Below are positions 9,641 through 16,954 of a DNA stretch of 64,000 bases, piece by piece. Below the pieces are notes generated by a model that was given only the letters and a program-made list of their open reading frames with translations, was not told where the DNA came from and did no database searches. The translations under genes were made by a program, and so were the position numbers. The stretch spans positions 87,879 through 151,878 of the forward strand of contig CAVRVX010000009.1 in assembly GCA_963724735.1 (NCBI GenBank). Direction: 5' to 3'. Origin of the DNA: Rhodoplanes sp963724735 (lineage in GTDB: Bacteria > Pseudomonadota > Alphaproteobacteria > Rhizobiales > Xanthobacteraceae). Numbering within the stretch: position 1 is the first letter of the stretch; every line of letters starts with the position of its first letter.

Positions 9641-10254
9641 GGGGCTGACTCCTGGATGGCGGGAGCGACGAGGCCGAGCCTCGCCGCAACGGCGTCGATG
9701 ATCTCGTCGACGATGACCTCATGCGGAACGTCGCGGGAATGAACGGTCACGTCCGCCTCGGCATAGACGGGATAGCGTTCCTCGATCAGCCGCTTCAGCG
9801 TCGCCTCGGGGTCGGCGGTCTGGAGCAGGGGCCGGTCTGAGCGCCGCTTGATGCGGCGCAGGAGAACTTCGTGCTCGGCCTTGAGCCAGACCGATATGCC
9901 TTTGGCGCCGATGAGGGCGCGCGTGCCGGGATTCATGAAGGCGCCGCCGCCCGTCGCCAACACCTGCCGGCCTTGCTCGAGCAGGCGGGCGATCACGCGG
10001 GCTTCGCCGGACCGGAAATAATCCTCGCCATGGTGGTCGAAGATATCGGTGATCGGCATGCCGGCCGCGAGCTCGATCTCCGCGTCGGCGTCGACAAAGG
10101 CGAGGCTGAGCTTTTTCGCGAGTCGCCGGCCGATTGAAGACTTGCCCGCACCCATCATGCCGACAAGCACGATCGAGCGCGATCCGAGCGCTGCGGCAAG
10201 GGCCATGGCGACGGGCGGGAATTCGATCGGTTTGCGCAAGGGCTGGTCGGGCAT
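9637..10254 (-). CDS. aroK: Shikimate kinase
   Basis: AroK phosphorylates shikimate at the 3-hydroxyl using ATP, in the cytoplasm. The 205-residue protein has a 25-residue N-terminal extension, then Walker A GMMGAGKSSIGRRLA (about 32-46), the shikimate-binding FVDADAEIE, the GEDYFRSGEARVI segment and the glycine-rich ATGGGAFM. The lid arginine lies in RRSDRPLLQ. It is the first gene of the aroK-aroB-corC operon and points away from the Cpx-like operon and xerD. Confidence 0.95.
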   Translation of the reverse strand: MPDQPLRKPIEFPPVAMALAAALGSRSIVLVGMMGAGKSSIGRRLAKKLSLAFVDADAEIELAAGMPITDIFDHHGEDYFRSGEARVIARLLEQGRQVLATGGGAFMNPGTRALIGAKGISVWLKAEHEVLLRRIKRRSDRPLLQTADPEATLKRLIEERYPVYAEADVTVHSRDVPHEVIVDEIIDAVAARLGLVAPAIQESAP

Positions 10255-10439
10255 GCGGGTCGGCCAGGGATCCTTTCGTGGCGCAGCATAACACCGATTG
10301 CCGCGCGCGCGAGCGCCGGCGCCCGGAGCGGGGTCATGTGCGTCTTTACAAAACTTTACATGCGCGAGAAGCCCCTGAAACGGCGGTCTCCTAGATTGGC
10401 GGTGTGTTCAGCCGCATCACAGGTTCAAAGGAGACAACC

Positions 10440-11033
10440 ATGAGCGATCGAATCCCAGCCTCACCCAACACCCCGTCCGACGGGACGCGGCGGGGTCGGC
10501 TTGCGACCTTTGCCATACTCGCCGCGCTCGGCCTCTCCCTCGTCGGCATCGGCACGTTTGTCACGAATTCGTTCAGCCAGGGGTTTGGACCGCCCTTCGG
10601 AGGGTCCGGTTTCGCGCACGGTCCCGGTTTCTGGCGCCACGGGCCATTCGGTCCGGGCGGGTTCGATCCGGCCCGCGCCGAGGAGCGGGCCGACCGGATG
10701 ATCCGGCATATTTCGGTCGAAGTCGACGCGACCGCGGACCAGCAGGAGAAGCTGCGCGGGATCGTCAAGAATGCGGTCAAGGATATGTTGCCGTTGCGTG
10801 AAAAAATGTTCGCCACGCGGCAGCAGGCGCGCGATCTGCTGCTCGGCCAGACCGTGGACCGCGCGGCGATCGAGAAATTGCGTGCGGACCGGATTGCCGT
10901 CGCCGACGCGCTGAGCAAGCGGTTCACCCAAGCGCTCGCCGACGCCGCCGAGGTGCTGACGCCCGAGCAGCGCCACAAGCTGGAAGACCTGTTGCCGCCG
11001 GCAGGCGGTTGGCGCGGCTGGTCGCGCGGCTAA
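10440..11033 (+). CDS. Spy/CpxP-like periplasmic stress protein
   Basis: This is a membrane-anchored or exported protein of the Spy/CpxP (LTxxQ) family; such proteins bind misfolded periplasmic proteins and damp the Cpx-type sensor. The ATG at 10440 has an AAAGGAG ribosome site. The 197-residue protein has one hydrophobic segment (about 22-42), a Gly/Phe/Pro-rich linker, and an all-helical domain (85-185) with an LTPEQRHKL motif near the end. It is followed after nine bases by a response regulator and then a kinase, giving a CpxP-CpxR-CpxA-like order. Confidence 0.78.
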   Translation: MSDRIPASPNTPSDGTRRGRLATFAILAALGLSLVGIGTFVTNSFSQGFGPPFGGSGFAHGPGFWRHGPFGPGGFDPARAEERADRMIRHISVEVDATADQQEKLRGIVKNAVKDMLPLREKMFATRQQARDLLLGQTVDRAAIEKLRADRIAVADALSKRFTQALADAAEVLTPEQRHKLEDLLPPAGGWRGWSRG

Positions 11034-11042
11034 TATGGCGCC

Positions 11043-11732
11043 GTGACCGAACGCATTCTCCTCGTCGAAGACGATGCCCGGCTTGCCGAGATGGTGAAGA
11101 ACTATCTCGGCGAGTCCGGTTTTTCCGTCACCATCGCGCCGACCGGCCGGGCCGGCCTTTCCCTGCACGATCGTGAGGAATTCGACGCGCTGATCCTCGA
11201 CCTGATGCTGCCCGACATGGACGGGCTGGAAGTCTGCCGCAAGATCCGCGCTGGCGCGCAGACGCCGATCCTGATGCTGACTGCGCGCGGGGACGCGATG
11301 GATCGCGTGGTCGGACTCGAGATCGGCGCGGACGATTACGTCCCGAAGCCGTTCGAGCCACGGGAGCTTCTGGCGCGCCTGCGGGCGATCCTGCGACGCG
11401 CGAAAGGGGGCGACGCACGGTCCGAACTCCTGCGTTTCGGCCGGCTCGAAATCGATGTCGGCGCACGGCAGGTTCGGCTCGACGGCGAACTCCGCAGCGT
11501 CACCGGCCACCAGTTCGATCTACTGCTTGTGCTTGCCCGCCATGCCGGGCGTGTCATGTCGCGCGAGGCGATCATGGACCTTTTGAAGAACGAGCGGCTC
11601 GAGGCGTTCGATCGTTCGATCGACGTGCATATCTCGCGCATCCGCGCCGCCATCGAGGACGATCCGAAAAAGCCGCGCCGGGTGATCACCGTGCGCGGCG
11701 CCGGCTATGTCTTCGCCAAGGCGCAGGACTGA
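11043..11732 (+). CDS. OmpR-family response regulator
   Basis: This is a two-component transcription factor. It starts with a GTG nine bases after the upstream stop. The receiver domain (residues 1-115) has the acidic pocket (VEDD), the phospho-accepting aspartate in LILDLMLPDMDG, the conserved T in MLTARG and the lysine in VPKPFEP. The winged-helix DNA-binding domain fills 130-229 and ends with RRVITVRGAGYVFA. The neighbouring sensor kinase and Spy-like protein suggest control of an envelope-stress response. Confidence 0.92.
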   Translation: MTERILLVEDDARLAEMVKNYLGESGFSVTIAPTGRAGLSLHDREEFDALILDLMLPDMDGLEVCRKIRAGAQTPILMLTARGDAMDRVVGLEIGADDYVPKPFEPRELLARLRAILRRAKGGDARSELLRFGRLEIDVGARQVRLDGELRSVTGHQFDLLLVLARHAGRVMSREAIMDLLKNERLEAFDRSIDVHISRIRAAIEDDPKKPRRVITVRGAGYVFAKAQD

Positions 11733-11755
11733 GGTTTGGGTGGAGCGAAGCGCGT

Positions 11756-13003
11756 ATGCGGCATCTCTACCAGAAGATCTATCTGACGATCGTCGCAACG
11801 CTTCTGCTCGTCGTGCTGATCGCCGGCGCACTGTGGCGGCTCGGGTCGCCCGGTTCGCCGTTCAGCCAGGTGCTGGAAGTGGCCGGCGAACTTGCAGGCG
11901 CGGCGCTTCCGCCCGCCGACGCGCCGCAGGCCGTGCAGCAGCGGGCGCTCGATCGCCTGGCGCAGCACGTCAATGCCGACCTCGCGCTGTTCGACGCTGC
12001 GTTGCAGCCGATCGCCTTTACTGGACGTCCGTTGCCGCCTCCCTCGCGCGTCAATGACAGCGGCTGGATGCGTGGTCCCGGAGGCCCGGCCTGGAGCTTC
12101 AGGCTCCCCGATATGCGCTGGTTGGTGATTCGTGCGCCACGACGCCACCGCAATCCTGCGGTCGGGCTCATTCTCTTCCTCGGCGTCATCGCGTTCGCCG
12201 TTGCGGTGTGCGCGTTTCCGGTGGTGCGCGGGCTGACGCGCCGGCTGGAGACGCTCCAGACCGGAGTGGAAACGCTCGGCGCCGGCAATCTGTCTACCCG
12301 GGTCAAGGTCGAAGGCCGCGACGAGGTGGCCCGGCTGGCCGAAAGCTTCAACCGCGCGGCCAGCCGCATCGAACAGCTTGTGACCGCCCATCGGATGCTG
12401 CTCGCGAACGCCTCGCACGAGTTGCGCACGCCGCTGTCGCGCATCCGGCTCGGGATCGAGTTGATGGGAGAAAAGGCCGATCTGACATATGCCGCCGACC
12501 TGAAGCGCGACATCGCCGAGCTCGACGGTCTGATCGACGAGATCTTGCTGGCAAGCCGGATCGACGCCATCGGTGCGCTGCAGACGAGCGAAGAGGTCGA
12601 CCTGCTGGCGCTCGCCGCCGAGGAATGCGCCCGCTATGATTGCGAACTTCAGGGGGAGCAGGCCGCCGTCCGCGGCGATCCCCGGCTATTGCGCCACATG
12701 ATTCGCAATCTTCTCGAAAACGCCGAGCGCCACGGCAAGCCGCCGGTGAAGATCGACCTGCGCCGCGACGGCAACCAGATCGTGCTCGATGTGACCGATG
12801 CCGGGCCCGGCGTGCCACCTGCGCAGCGCGAGCACGTATTTGCGCCGTTCTATCGGCTGGCCGGCGATCAGAAAGGGGCGGGGCTCGGCCTGTCCCTGGT
12901 GCGCCAGATCGCGCGGCTGCACGGCGGGGACGCGGTTATCGGCGCAAGGCCGGACGCGCCAAGCTGCTTTACGGTCACGCTGCCGCTCGGCCGCGCGGCT
13001 TAG
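11756..13003 (+). CDS. Membrane sensor histidine kinase, CpxA-like
   Basis: The 415-residue inner-membrane kinase has a first membrane helix at about 8-28, a periplasmic sensor of about 100 residues, and a second helix near 140-162. A HAMP domain follows (to about 215). The HisKA box is ASHELRTPLSRIRLG with the phosphorylated histidine. The ATPase domain has the N-box NLLENAERHG, the G1 box VTDAGPGVP and the G2 box GAGLGLSLVRQIA. It is the partner of the response regulator immediately upstream, from which it is separated by 23 bases. Confidence 0.92.
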   Translation: MRHLYQKIYLTIVATLLLVVLIAGALWRLGSPGSPFSQVLEVAGELAGAALPPADAPQAVQQRALDRLAQHVNADLALFDAALQPIAFTGRPLPPPSRVNDSGWMRGPGGPAWSFRLPDMRWLVIRAPRRHRNPAVGLILFLGVIAFAVAVCAFPVVRGLTRRLETLQTGVETLGAGNLSTRVKVEGRDEVARLAESFNRAASRIEQLVTAHRMLLANASHELRTPLSRIRLGIELMGEKADLTYAADLKRDIAELDGLIDEILLASRIDAIGALQTSEEVDLLALAAEECARYDCELQGEQAAVRGDPRLLRHMIRNLLENAERHGKPPVKIDLRRDGNQIVLDVTDAGPGVPPAQREHVFAPFYRLAGDQKGAGLGLSLVRQIARLHGGDAVIGARPDAPSCFTVTLPLGRAA

Positions 13004-13101
13004 GCGTTCTTCAACGGAACGTCCGGAGTCCCCTTGCCATTGCGCCGTCGACATGATCGTAGTCGCGTCAGTCGGAACCGGCGCGCGGCCTGAAGAGGAC
13101 C

Positions 13102-13251
13102 ATGCCAAGCCTATTTCGCCTTCTCACGATCCTCGCCATCATCGCAGGCCTCAGCTATGCGGGGATGGTCGCGCTCGTCACTCTGGTCGACCTCAAGCCG
13201 CGCGAGATCACCGTGACGGTTCCCCAGGACAAATTCGTGAAGCAACGCTGA
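13102..13251 (+). CDS. 49-residue single-helix membrane peptide upstream of xerD
   Basis: This short gene reads MPSLFRLLTILAII and onward, giving 49 residues. Residues 5-28 form one hydrophobic helix; the rest (KPREITVTVPQDKFVKQR) is charged. An AGAGGA ribosome site precedes the ATG. I recall similar small proteins next to xerD in other Rhizobiales, which supports it as real. Function is unknown. It ends 10 bases before the xerD start. Confidence 0.7.
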   Translation: MPSLFRLLTILAIIAGLSYAGMVALVTLVDLKPREITVTVPQDKFVKQR

Positions 13252-13261
13252 ACAAACGCGC

Positions 13262-14224
13262 ATGACGGGGCCGGCGATCTCGGCGGACAAATCGATCGAG
13301 CTTTTTCTCGACATGCTTGCGGCCGAGCGCGGCGCCGGCGCCAACACGCTCGCCGCCTACACGCGCGATCTGCTCGACCTGTCTGGCTTCCTCAAATGGA
13401 ACGGCGGCGCGATCGCGACGGCGCAGACAGACGATCTGCGCGCCTACCTCGCCCGGCTCGCCGAGCGCGGCTACAAGAGCACGTCGGTCGCGCGCCGGCT
13501 CTCGGCGATCCGCCAGCTCTATCGCTTCCTCTATGCGGAAGGCCACCGCGCAGACAATCCCGCCGCCGCCCTCGAAGGGCCGAAGCGCGGGCGCGCTTTG
13601 CCGAAGGTCCTGTCCATCGCCGACGTTGACCGGCTGCTCGCGACGGCGCGCGACGGCGCAGCGAAGCCAGCCAATTCGCCGCTGGAACGGCTGCGCGCGC
13701 TGCGGCTGGTCGCGTTGATCGAGGTGCTCTACGCCACCGGCCTGCGCGTGTCCGAGCTGATCGCGCTGCCCGCCTCGGCGGCCAAACGCGACGAGCGCAT
13801 GCTTGTCGTGCGCGGCAAGGGCGGAAAGGAGCGTCTCGTCATCCTCAACGAGGCCGCAAAGAAGGCGATGCGCGACTACAGCGCCGCGCTTGCGGAGCAC
13901 AGTGAGAAAGGCAGATCGAACAAGGCGGGCCGCTCGAAATGGCTGTTTCCGTCATTCGGCGGCACCGGGCACATCACGCGCCAGCATGTCGCGCGCGAAT
14001 TGAAGGGGCTCGCCGCCGCCGCCGGTCTGCGCACCGACAAAGTAAGCCCACACGTGTTGCGGCACGCCTTTGCGAGCCACCTTCTGCAAAACGGCGCCGA
14101 CCTGCGCAGCGTGCAGACGTTGCTCGGTCACGCCGACATTTCCACCACGCAGATCTACACGCATGTGCTGGAGGAGCGGCTGAAATCGCTGGTGCGCGAT
14201 CTCCACCCGCTGGCGGAGGAGTGA
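13262..14224 (+). CDS. xerD: Site-specific tyrosine recombinase XerD
   Basis: XerD works with XerC at dif to resolve chromosome dimers. The 320-residue protein has an N-terminal SAM-like core-binding domain (10-100). The catalytic domain carries the full set of residues: R in YATGLRVSELI, K in GKGGKERLV, HxxR in HVLRHAFASHLL, H in LLGHADISTT and the nucleophile in QIYTHV. The last ten codons and the stop form the left copy of a 37-bp direct repeat (14193-14229) that recurs at 14931-14967, beyond a toxin-antitoxin pair. The reading frame is intact. Confidence 0.94.
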   Translation: MTGPAISADKSIELFLDMLAAERGAGANTLAAYTRDLLDLSGFLKWNGGAIATAQTDDLRAYLARLAERGYKSTSVARRLSAIRQLYRFLYAEGHRADNPAAALEGPKRGRALPKVLSIADVDRLLATARDGAAKPANSPLERLRALRLVALIEVLYATGLRVSELIALPASAAKRDERMLVVRGKGGKERLVILNEAAKKAMRDYSAALAEHSEKGRSNKAGRSKWLFPSFGGTGHITRQHVARELKGLAAAAGLRTDKVSPHVLRHAFASHLLQNGADLRSVQTLLGHADISTTQIYTHVLEERLKSLVRDLHPLAEE

Positions 14225-14229
14225 CGGCG
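14193..14229 (+). repeat. Left copy of 37-bp direct repeat (xerD 3' end)
   Basis: These 37 bases encode the last ten xerD codons, the stop and five following bases. They recur without mismatch at 14931-14967. Copy starts are 738 bases apart and the repeat pair encloses only mntA and hepT. By eye the match is exact over the whole length and ends at the same base on both sides. Confidence 0.92.
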
Positions 14230-14282
14230 ACCGGCTCAATTCCTGGCTTCGCTGGCGCCGCGAGGTCGGATAGACTGATTTT

Positions 14283-14579
14283 ATGACAAGGCAGGCCGCG
14301 ATCGAGATTTTACAGCGGAACCAGGACGCCCTGCGCGCCAGGGGAGTTCGGCATGCTGCGTTGTTCGGTTCGGTCGCGCGGGGAGAAGCGCGCCGAACGA
14401 GCGACATTGATGTTCTGATCGAACTCGACCCGGCATTGAAGCTCGACCTGTTTGCGTATGCGGGCCTCAAGCGCTTCGTGGCCGAGCTTTTCCAAGGTCC
14501 CGTCGATGTCGTGAACAAGGACGCGTTGAAAACCCATCTTCGCCGATCGGTGGTGGTCGATGCCATCTACGCGTTCTGA
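14283..14579 (+). CDS. mntA: MntA-type nucleotidyltransferase antitoxin
   Basis: This is a small MNT-fold nucleotidyltransferase, 98 residues. The catalytic signature is complete: GSVARGE (about 28-34) and the metal-binding DID in RRTSDIDVLIELD. MntA antitoxins adenylylate the partner HepT to block its RNase activity. Its 3' end overlaps hepT by 20 bases. Base composition looks lower in GC than the surroundings. The pair sits alone between the two xerD-derived repeats. Confidence 0.85.
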   Translation: MTRQAAIEILQRNQDALRARGVRHAALFGSVARGEARRTSDIDVLIELDPALKLDLFAYAGLKRFVAELFQGPVDVVNKDALKTHLRRSVVVDAIYAF

Positions 14580-14922
14580 ACCGCCGCTGGACGCTCTGAC
14601 TGACATCCTGCGAAACATTGATTTGGCGCGCTCTTTTGTCGACGGTCTCACCTACGCGAACTTTCAACAAGGTATTCGCACCATCTATGCGGCGACGCGC
14701 TGTTTAGAGGTCATCTCGGAGGCGTCACGCAGACTACCGAAAGAAATGAAATTGCGTCACCCCGATATTCCGTGGAGCGATATCGCGGGCGCGGGAAATA
14801 TCTACCGGCATGATTATGAAGACGTGTTGGAAGAGAACATTTGGCGCACGATTCAGGGCGCGTTGGGGCCTTTGCGCGCGGTAGTCGAACATGAGCTGGC
14901 GAAATTGAGCAGGAGCAGCTGA
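14560..14922 (+). CDS. hepT: HepT-like (DUF86) toxin ribonuclease
   Basis: This 120-residue all-helical DUF86 protein is the expected HEPN-type toxin of the MntA-HepT pair. The active-site region reads AGAGNIYRHDYEDV. The classical HEPN motif is Rx4-6H; here the usual upstream arginine position is glycine, while an arginine directly precedes the histidine, a variant seen in many DUF86 proteins. In 14581-14700 I count 68 G+C of 120 (57%), below the neighbouring xerD and cytochrome genes. The toxin role is inferred from the family and the pairing. Confidence 0.82.
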   Translation: MPSTRSEPPLDALTDILRNIDLARSFVDGLTYANFQQGIRTIYAATRCLEVISEASRRLPKEMKLRHPDIPWSDIAGAGNIYRHDYEDVLEENIWRTIQGALGPLRAVVEHELAKLSRSS

Positions 14923-14930
14923 AAGGTTCA

Positions 14931-14967
14931 TGCGCGATCTCCACCCGCTGGCGGAGGAGTGACGGCG
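14931..14967 (+). repeat. Right copy of 37-bp direct repeat (orphan xerD 3' end)
   Basis: This is an exact copy of 14193-14229. It lies eight bases after the hepT stop and ends one base before the stop codon of the convergent cytochrome c gene (14968). Removing 14230-14967 would restore a plain xerD-cytochrome junction, so this copy probably marks the original chromosomal sequence or the outer end of an insertion. Confidence 0.9.
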
Positions 14968-15423
14968 CTAGCTCTTCAGCGTTTTCAGGAACGAGATCAG
15001 TTGCCGCCGGCGCGCCGGGTCCTCGATCGGCGGCAGCACTTTCAGGGTGCCGGGGATGAAACCGCTCGGCTTGGCGAGGTAGGCGTCGAGGTCCTCCTCG
15101 CTCCACACGCCGCCCTTCTTGCGCAGCGCCATCGAATAGGAGAACCACTCGGAGCGGGCCTTGGGCGCGCCAACGATTCCCCACAGGCTCGGCGCCGAGC
15201 GCATCGGACCGTTCTTCTCGATGCTGTGGCACACGACACAGTCGTTCGCGGGGCCGGCCCGGCCGGTCGGATCGGCGGTGAAGGCGAAAGTCTCATTGCT
15301 GGGACCGAAAGATTTCGCCTGAACCTGCGTATCGAATTTGTGCATGGCCTGGACGGCGATAACGGCCACGACGGCGATCGCCGTCAGGGCGCCCGCGCCC
15401 AGCGCGACAATTCGACCATTCAT
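14968..15423 (-). CDS. Membrane-anchored monohaem cytochrome c with no obvious axial methionine
   Basis: This is a 151-residue class I cytochrome c held in the inner membrane by one helix (about 4-26) and facing the periplasm. The haem site is CVVCH (about 62-66), followed by the APSLWGIVG and WSEEDLDAYLAKPSGFIPGT segments usual for the fold. In normal members a methionine follows PGT (PGTKM). Here the sequence is PGTLKVLPP with no methionine, so haem ligation may be altered. It is convergent with the MntA-HepT cassette and divergent from the hydrogenase operon. Confidence 0.85.
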   Translation of the reverse strand: MNGRIVALGAGALTAIAVVAVIAVQAMHKFDTQVQAKSFGPSNETFAFTADPTGRAGPANDCVVCHSIEKNGPMRSAPSLWGIVGAPKARSEWFSYSMALRKKGGVWSEEDLDAYLAKPSGFIPGTLKVLPPIEDPARRRQLISFLKTLKS

Positions 15424-15452
15424 GACGCTCTCCGATGATAGGAAACGCTAGA

Positions 15453-15552
15453 GCATTTTCCGGCGAAGTGGGAACCGGTTCGCCGCAGAAAATGCGACCA
15501 CTAAAGGATAACGAGAGCGAATTCCGATTCCATTGGAACGAAATTCGCTCTC
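15453..15552. repeat. Pair of intergenic hairpin repeats, Rhizobiales mosaic type
   Basis: Two hairpins stand side by side. The first, 15453-15495, has arms GCATTTTC and GAAAATGC-like ends plus inner complementarity. The second, 15513-15552, has perfect 11-bp arms (GAGAGCGAATT and its complement). The first resembles the RIME-type elements dispersed between genes in Rhizobiales. A partial relative of the second occurs at 46430-46461. They lie between the cytochrome c and hydrogenase promoters. Confidence 0.65.
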
Positions 15553-15677
15553 GACGCGCAAAGTCGGTTCACACCCTCGAACAAACGCGAATTTTCTCTC
15601 CGGGGCAGCGTCCGGCAAGCTCCGAAGCGGCGACGGAATAAGGCTAGTCTATGTAGCAAAAAGTTTAATACGCGCGT

Positions 15678-15732
15678 TTGATCTACCGCAAGGTGCTTGC
15701 GTAAATCGCATACTAGCTTTGCGCAAAACGCA
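15678..15732 (+). promoter_or_regulatory. Candidate operator region upstream of the hydrogenase operon
   Basis: About 50-100 bases before hybO there is an FNR/FixK-like site with one good half (TTGAT, 15678-15682) and a poorer second half (CGCAA). It is followed by two perfect inverted repeats of the form TGCG-N5-CGCA at 15698-15710 and 15720-15732, spaced 22 bases start to start, about two helical turns. The identity of the regulator is unknown. No hydrogenase regulator gene (HoxA, HupR or sensor hydrogenase) is in the window. Confidence 0.4.
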
Positions 15733-15781
15733 TAATCCTGAGGAAACGTCCAAAAAACCCCTGCGTTGTGGAGGGCGAAGA

Positions 15782-16942
15782 ATGTTTTCGGCCCCGTTTT
15801 TTCGCGCCTTGGGGCATCCCGCCCCGCAATCGGATGACGTCACAATCGGGGGCATGAACCGGCGGGAATTCACTCAGTTCTGCGCCGGCGTCGCTGCAAC
15901 AATGGGTCTCTCGCAAGCTGCGGGCTTGCGCATGGCGGAGGCCGCCGCGACGGCGGCGCGCCCCCCCGTGATCTGGCTGCACGGTCAGGAATGCACCGGC
16001 TGCACCGAGTCGCTGTTGCGCGCCCAGCACCCGACGCTCGAAACCCTCATCCTCGATCTCATCTCGCTCGAATATCACGAGACGCTGAACGTAGGCGCCG
16101 GTCACCAGGCCGAAGCGCACAAGCAGAAAATCATGCGGGAGAACAAGAGCCAGTATATCCTCGTGACCGAGGGCGGCACGCCGACGAAGGACAACGGCAT
16201 CTACTGCAAGGTCGGCGGCAAGACGCAGGTCGATCAGGTGCGCGAAGCCGCCGCCGGCGCCGCCGCCATCATTGCGATCGGCTCGTGCGCCTCGTGGGGC
16301 GGCATCCAATCGGCCGATCCCAATCCGACCGGCGCGCGGCCGACCCAGGACATCGTGCCGGACAGGGTGGTCATCAACATTCCCGGATGTCCGCCCAACC
16401 CGTACAATTTCATTTCCACCGTCCTTCACCTGCTCACATTCAAGAAGCCGCCCGATCTCGACGAGAAGAACCGGCCTAAGTTCGCCTATGGCCGGCTGAT
16501 CCACGAGAACTGCGAGCGGCGGCCGCACTTTGACGCGGGGCGTTTCGCGCTCGAGTTCGGCGATCTCGGGCACCGACAGGGCTGGTGCCTGTACAAGATC
16601 GGCTGCAAGGGCCCCGAGACTTATGCCAACTGCCCGGCGATCGGCTTCGGCGATGTGGGCTTTGGCTCCTGGCCGGTCGGCACCGGCCATCCCTGCTTCG
16701 GCTGCACCGAGAAGGACACCGCCTTCCACAAGCCGATCCACTCGCTGGCCACCGTCAAGACGCTGACACCGCCCACCGCGTTCCCGACTGTCGAGGGGGC
16801 CAAGGGCTGGCCGGCCGATCCGGCTGCGGTCGCGATCGTCGCCGGCATCGGCGGGGCGTTGATCGGCGCGGGAGCGGTCGCCGCGAGCCGCATGCGCGGA
16901 ACGCCCGCCGACGAAGACGACGCTTCGCACGCGAAAAGCTGA
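15782..16942 (+). CDS. hybO: [NiFe]-hydrogenase 2-type small subunit
   Basis: This is the iron-sulfur subunit that carries electrons from the NiFe site. The 386-residue precursor starts at the ATG with a GGAGGG site eight bases upstream. A twin-arginine signal (NRREFTQFCAG, RR at 27-28) exports the folded dimer. The proximal cluster cysteines are in QECTGCTES (71, 74); other ligands lie in GSCASWGG, GCPPNP, and the medial and distal clusters in HENCERRPHFDAG, GCKGPETYANCP and GHPCFGCTEKD. A C-terminal helix (about 345-370) anchors it. It lacks the extra cysteines of oxygen-tolerant membrane hydrogenases. It is closest to E. coli HybO. Confidence 0.95.
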   Translation: MFSAPFFRALGHPAPQSDDVTIGGMNRREFTQFCAGVAATMGLSQAAGLRMAEAAATAARPPVIWLHGQECTGCTESLLRAQHPTLETLILDLISLEYHETLNVGAGHQAEAHKQKIMRENKSQYILVTEGGTPTKDNGIYCKVGGKTQVDQVREAAAGAAAIIAIGSCASWGGIQSADPNPTGARPTQDIVPDRVVINIPGCPPNPYNFISTVLHLLTFKKPPDLDEKNRPKFAYGRLIHENCERRPHFDAGRFALEFGDLGHRQGWCLYKIGCKGPETYANCPAIGFGDVGFGSWPVGTGHPCFGCTEKDTAFHKPIHSLATVKTLTPPTAFPTVEGAKGWPADPAAVAIVAGIGGALIGAGAVAASRMRGTPADEDDASHAKS

Positions 16943-16954
16943 GGGGAGGCGGTC

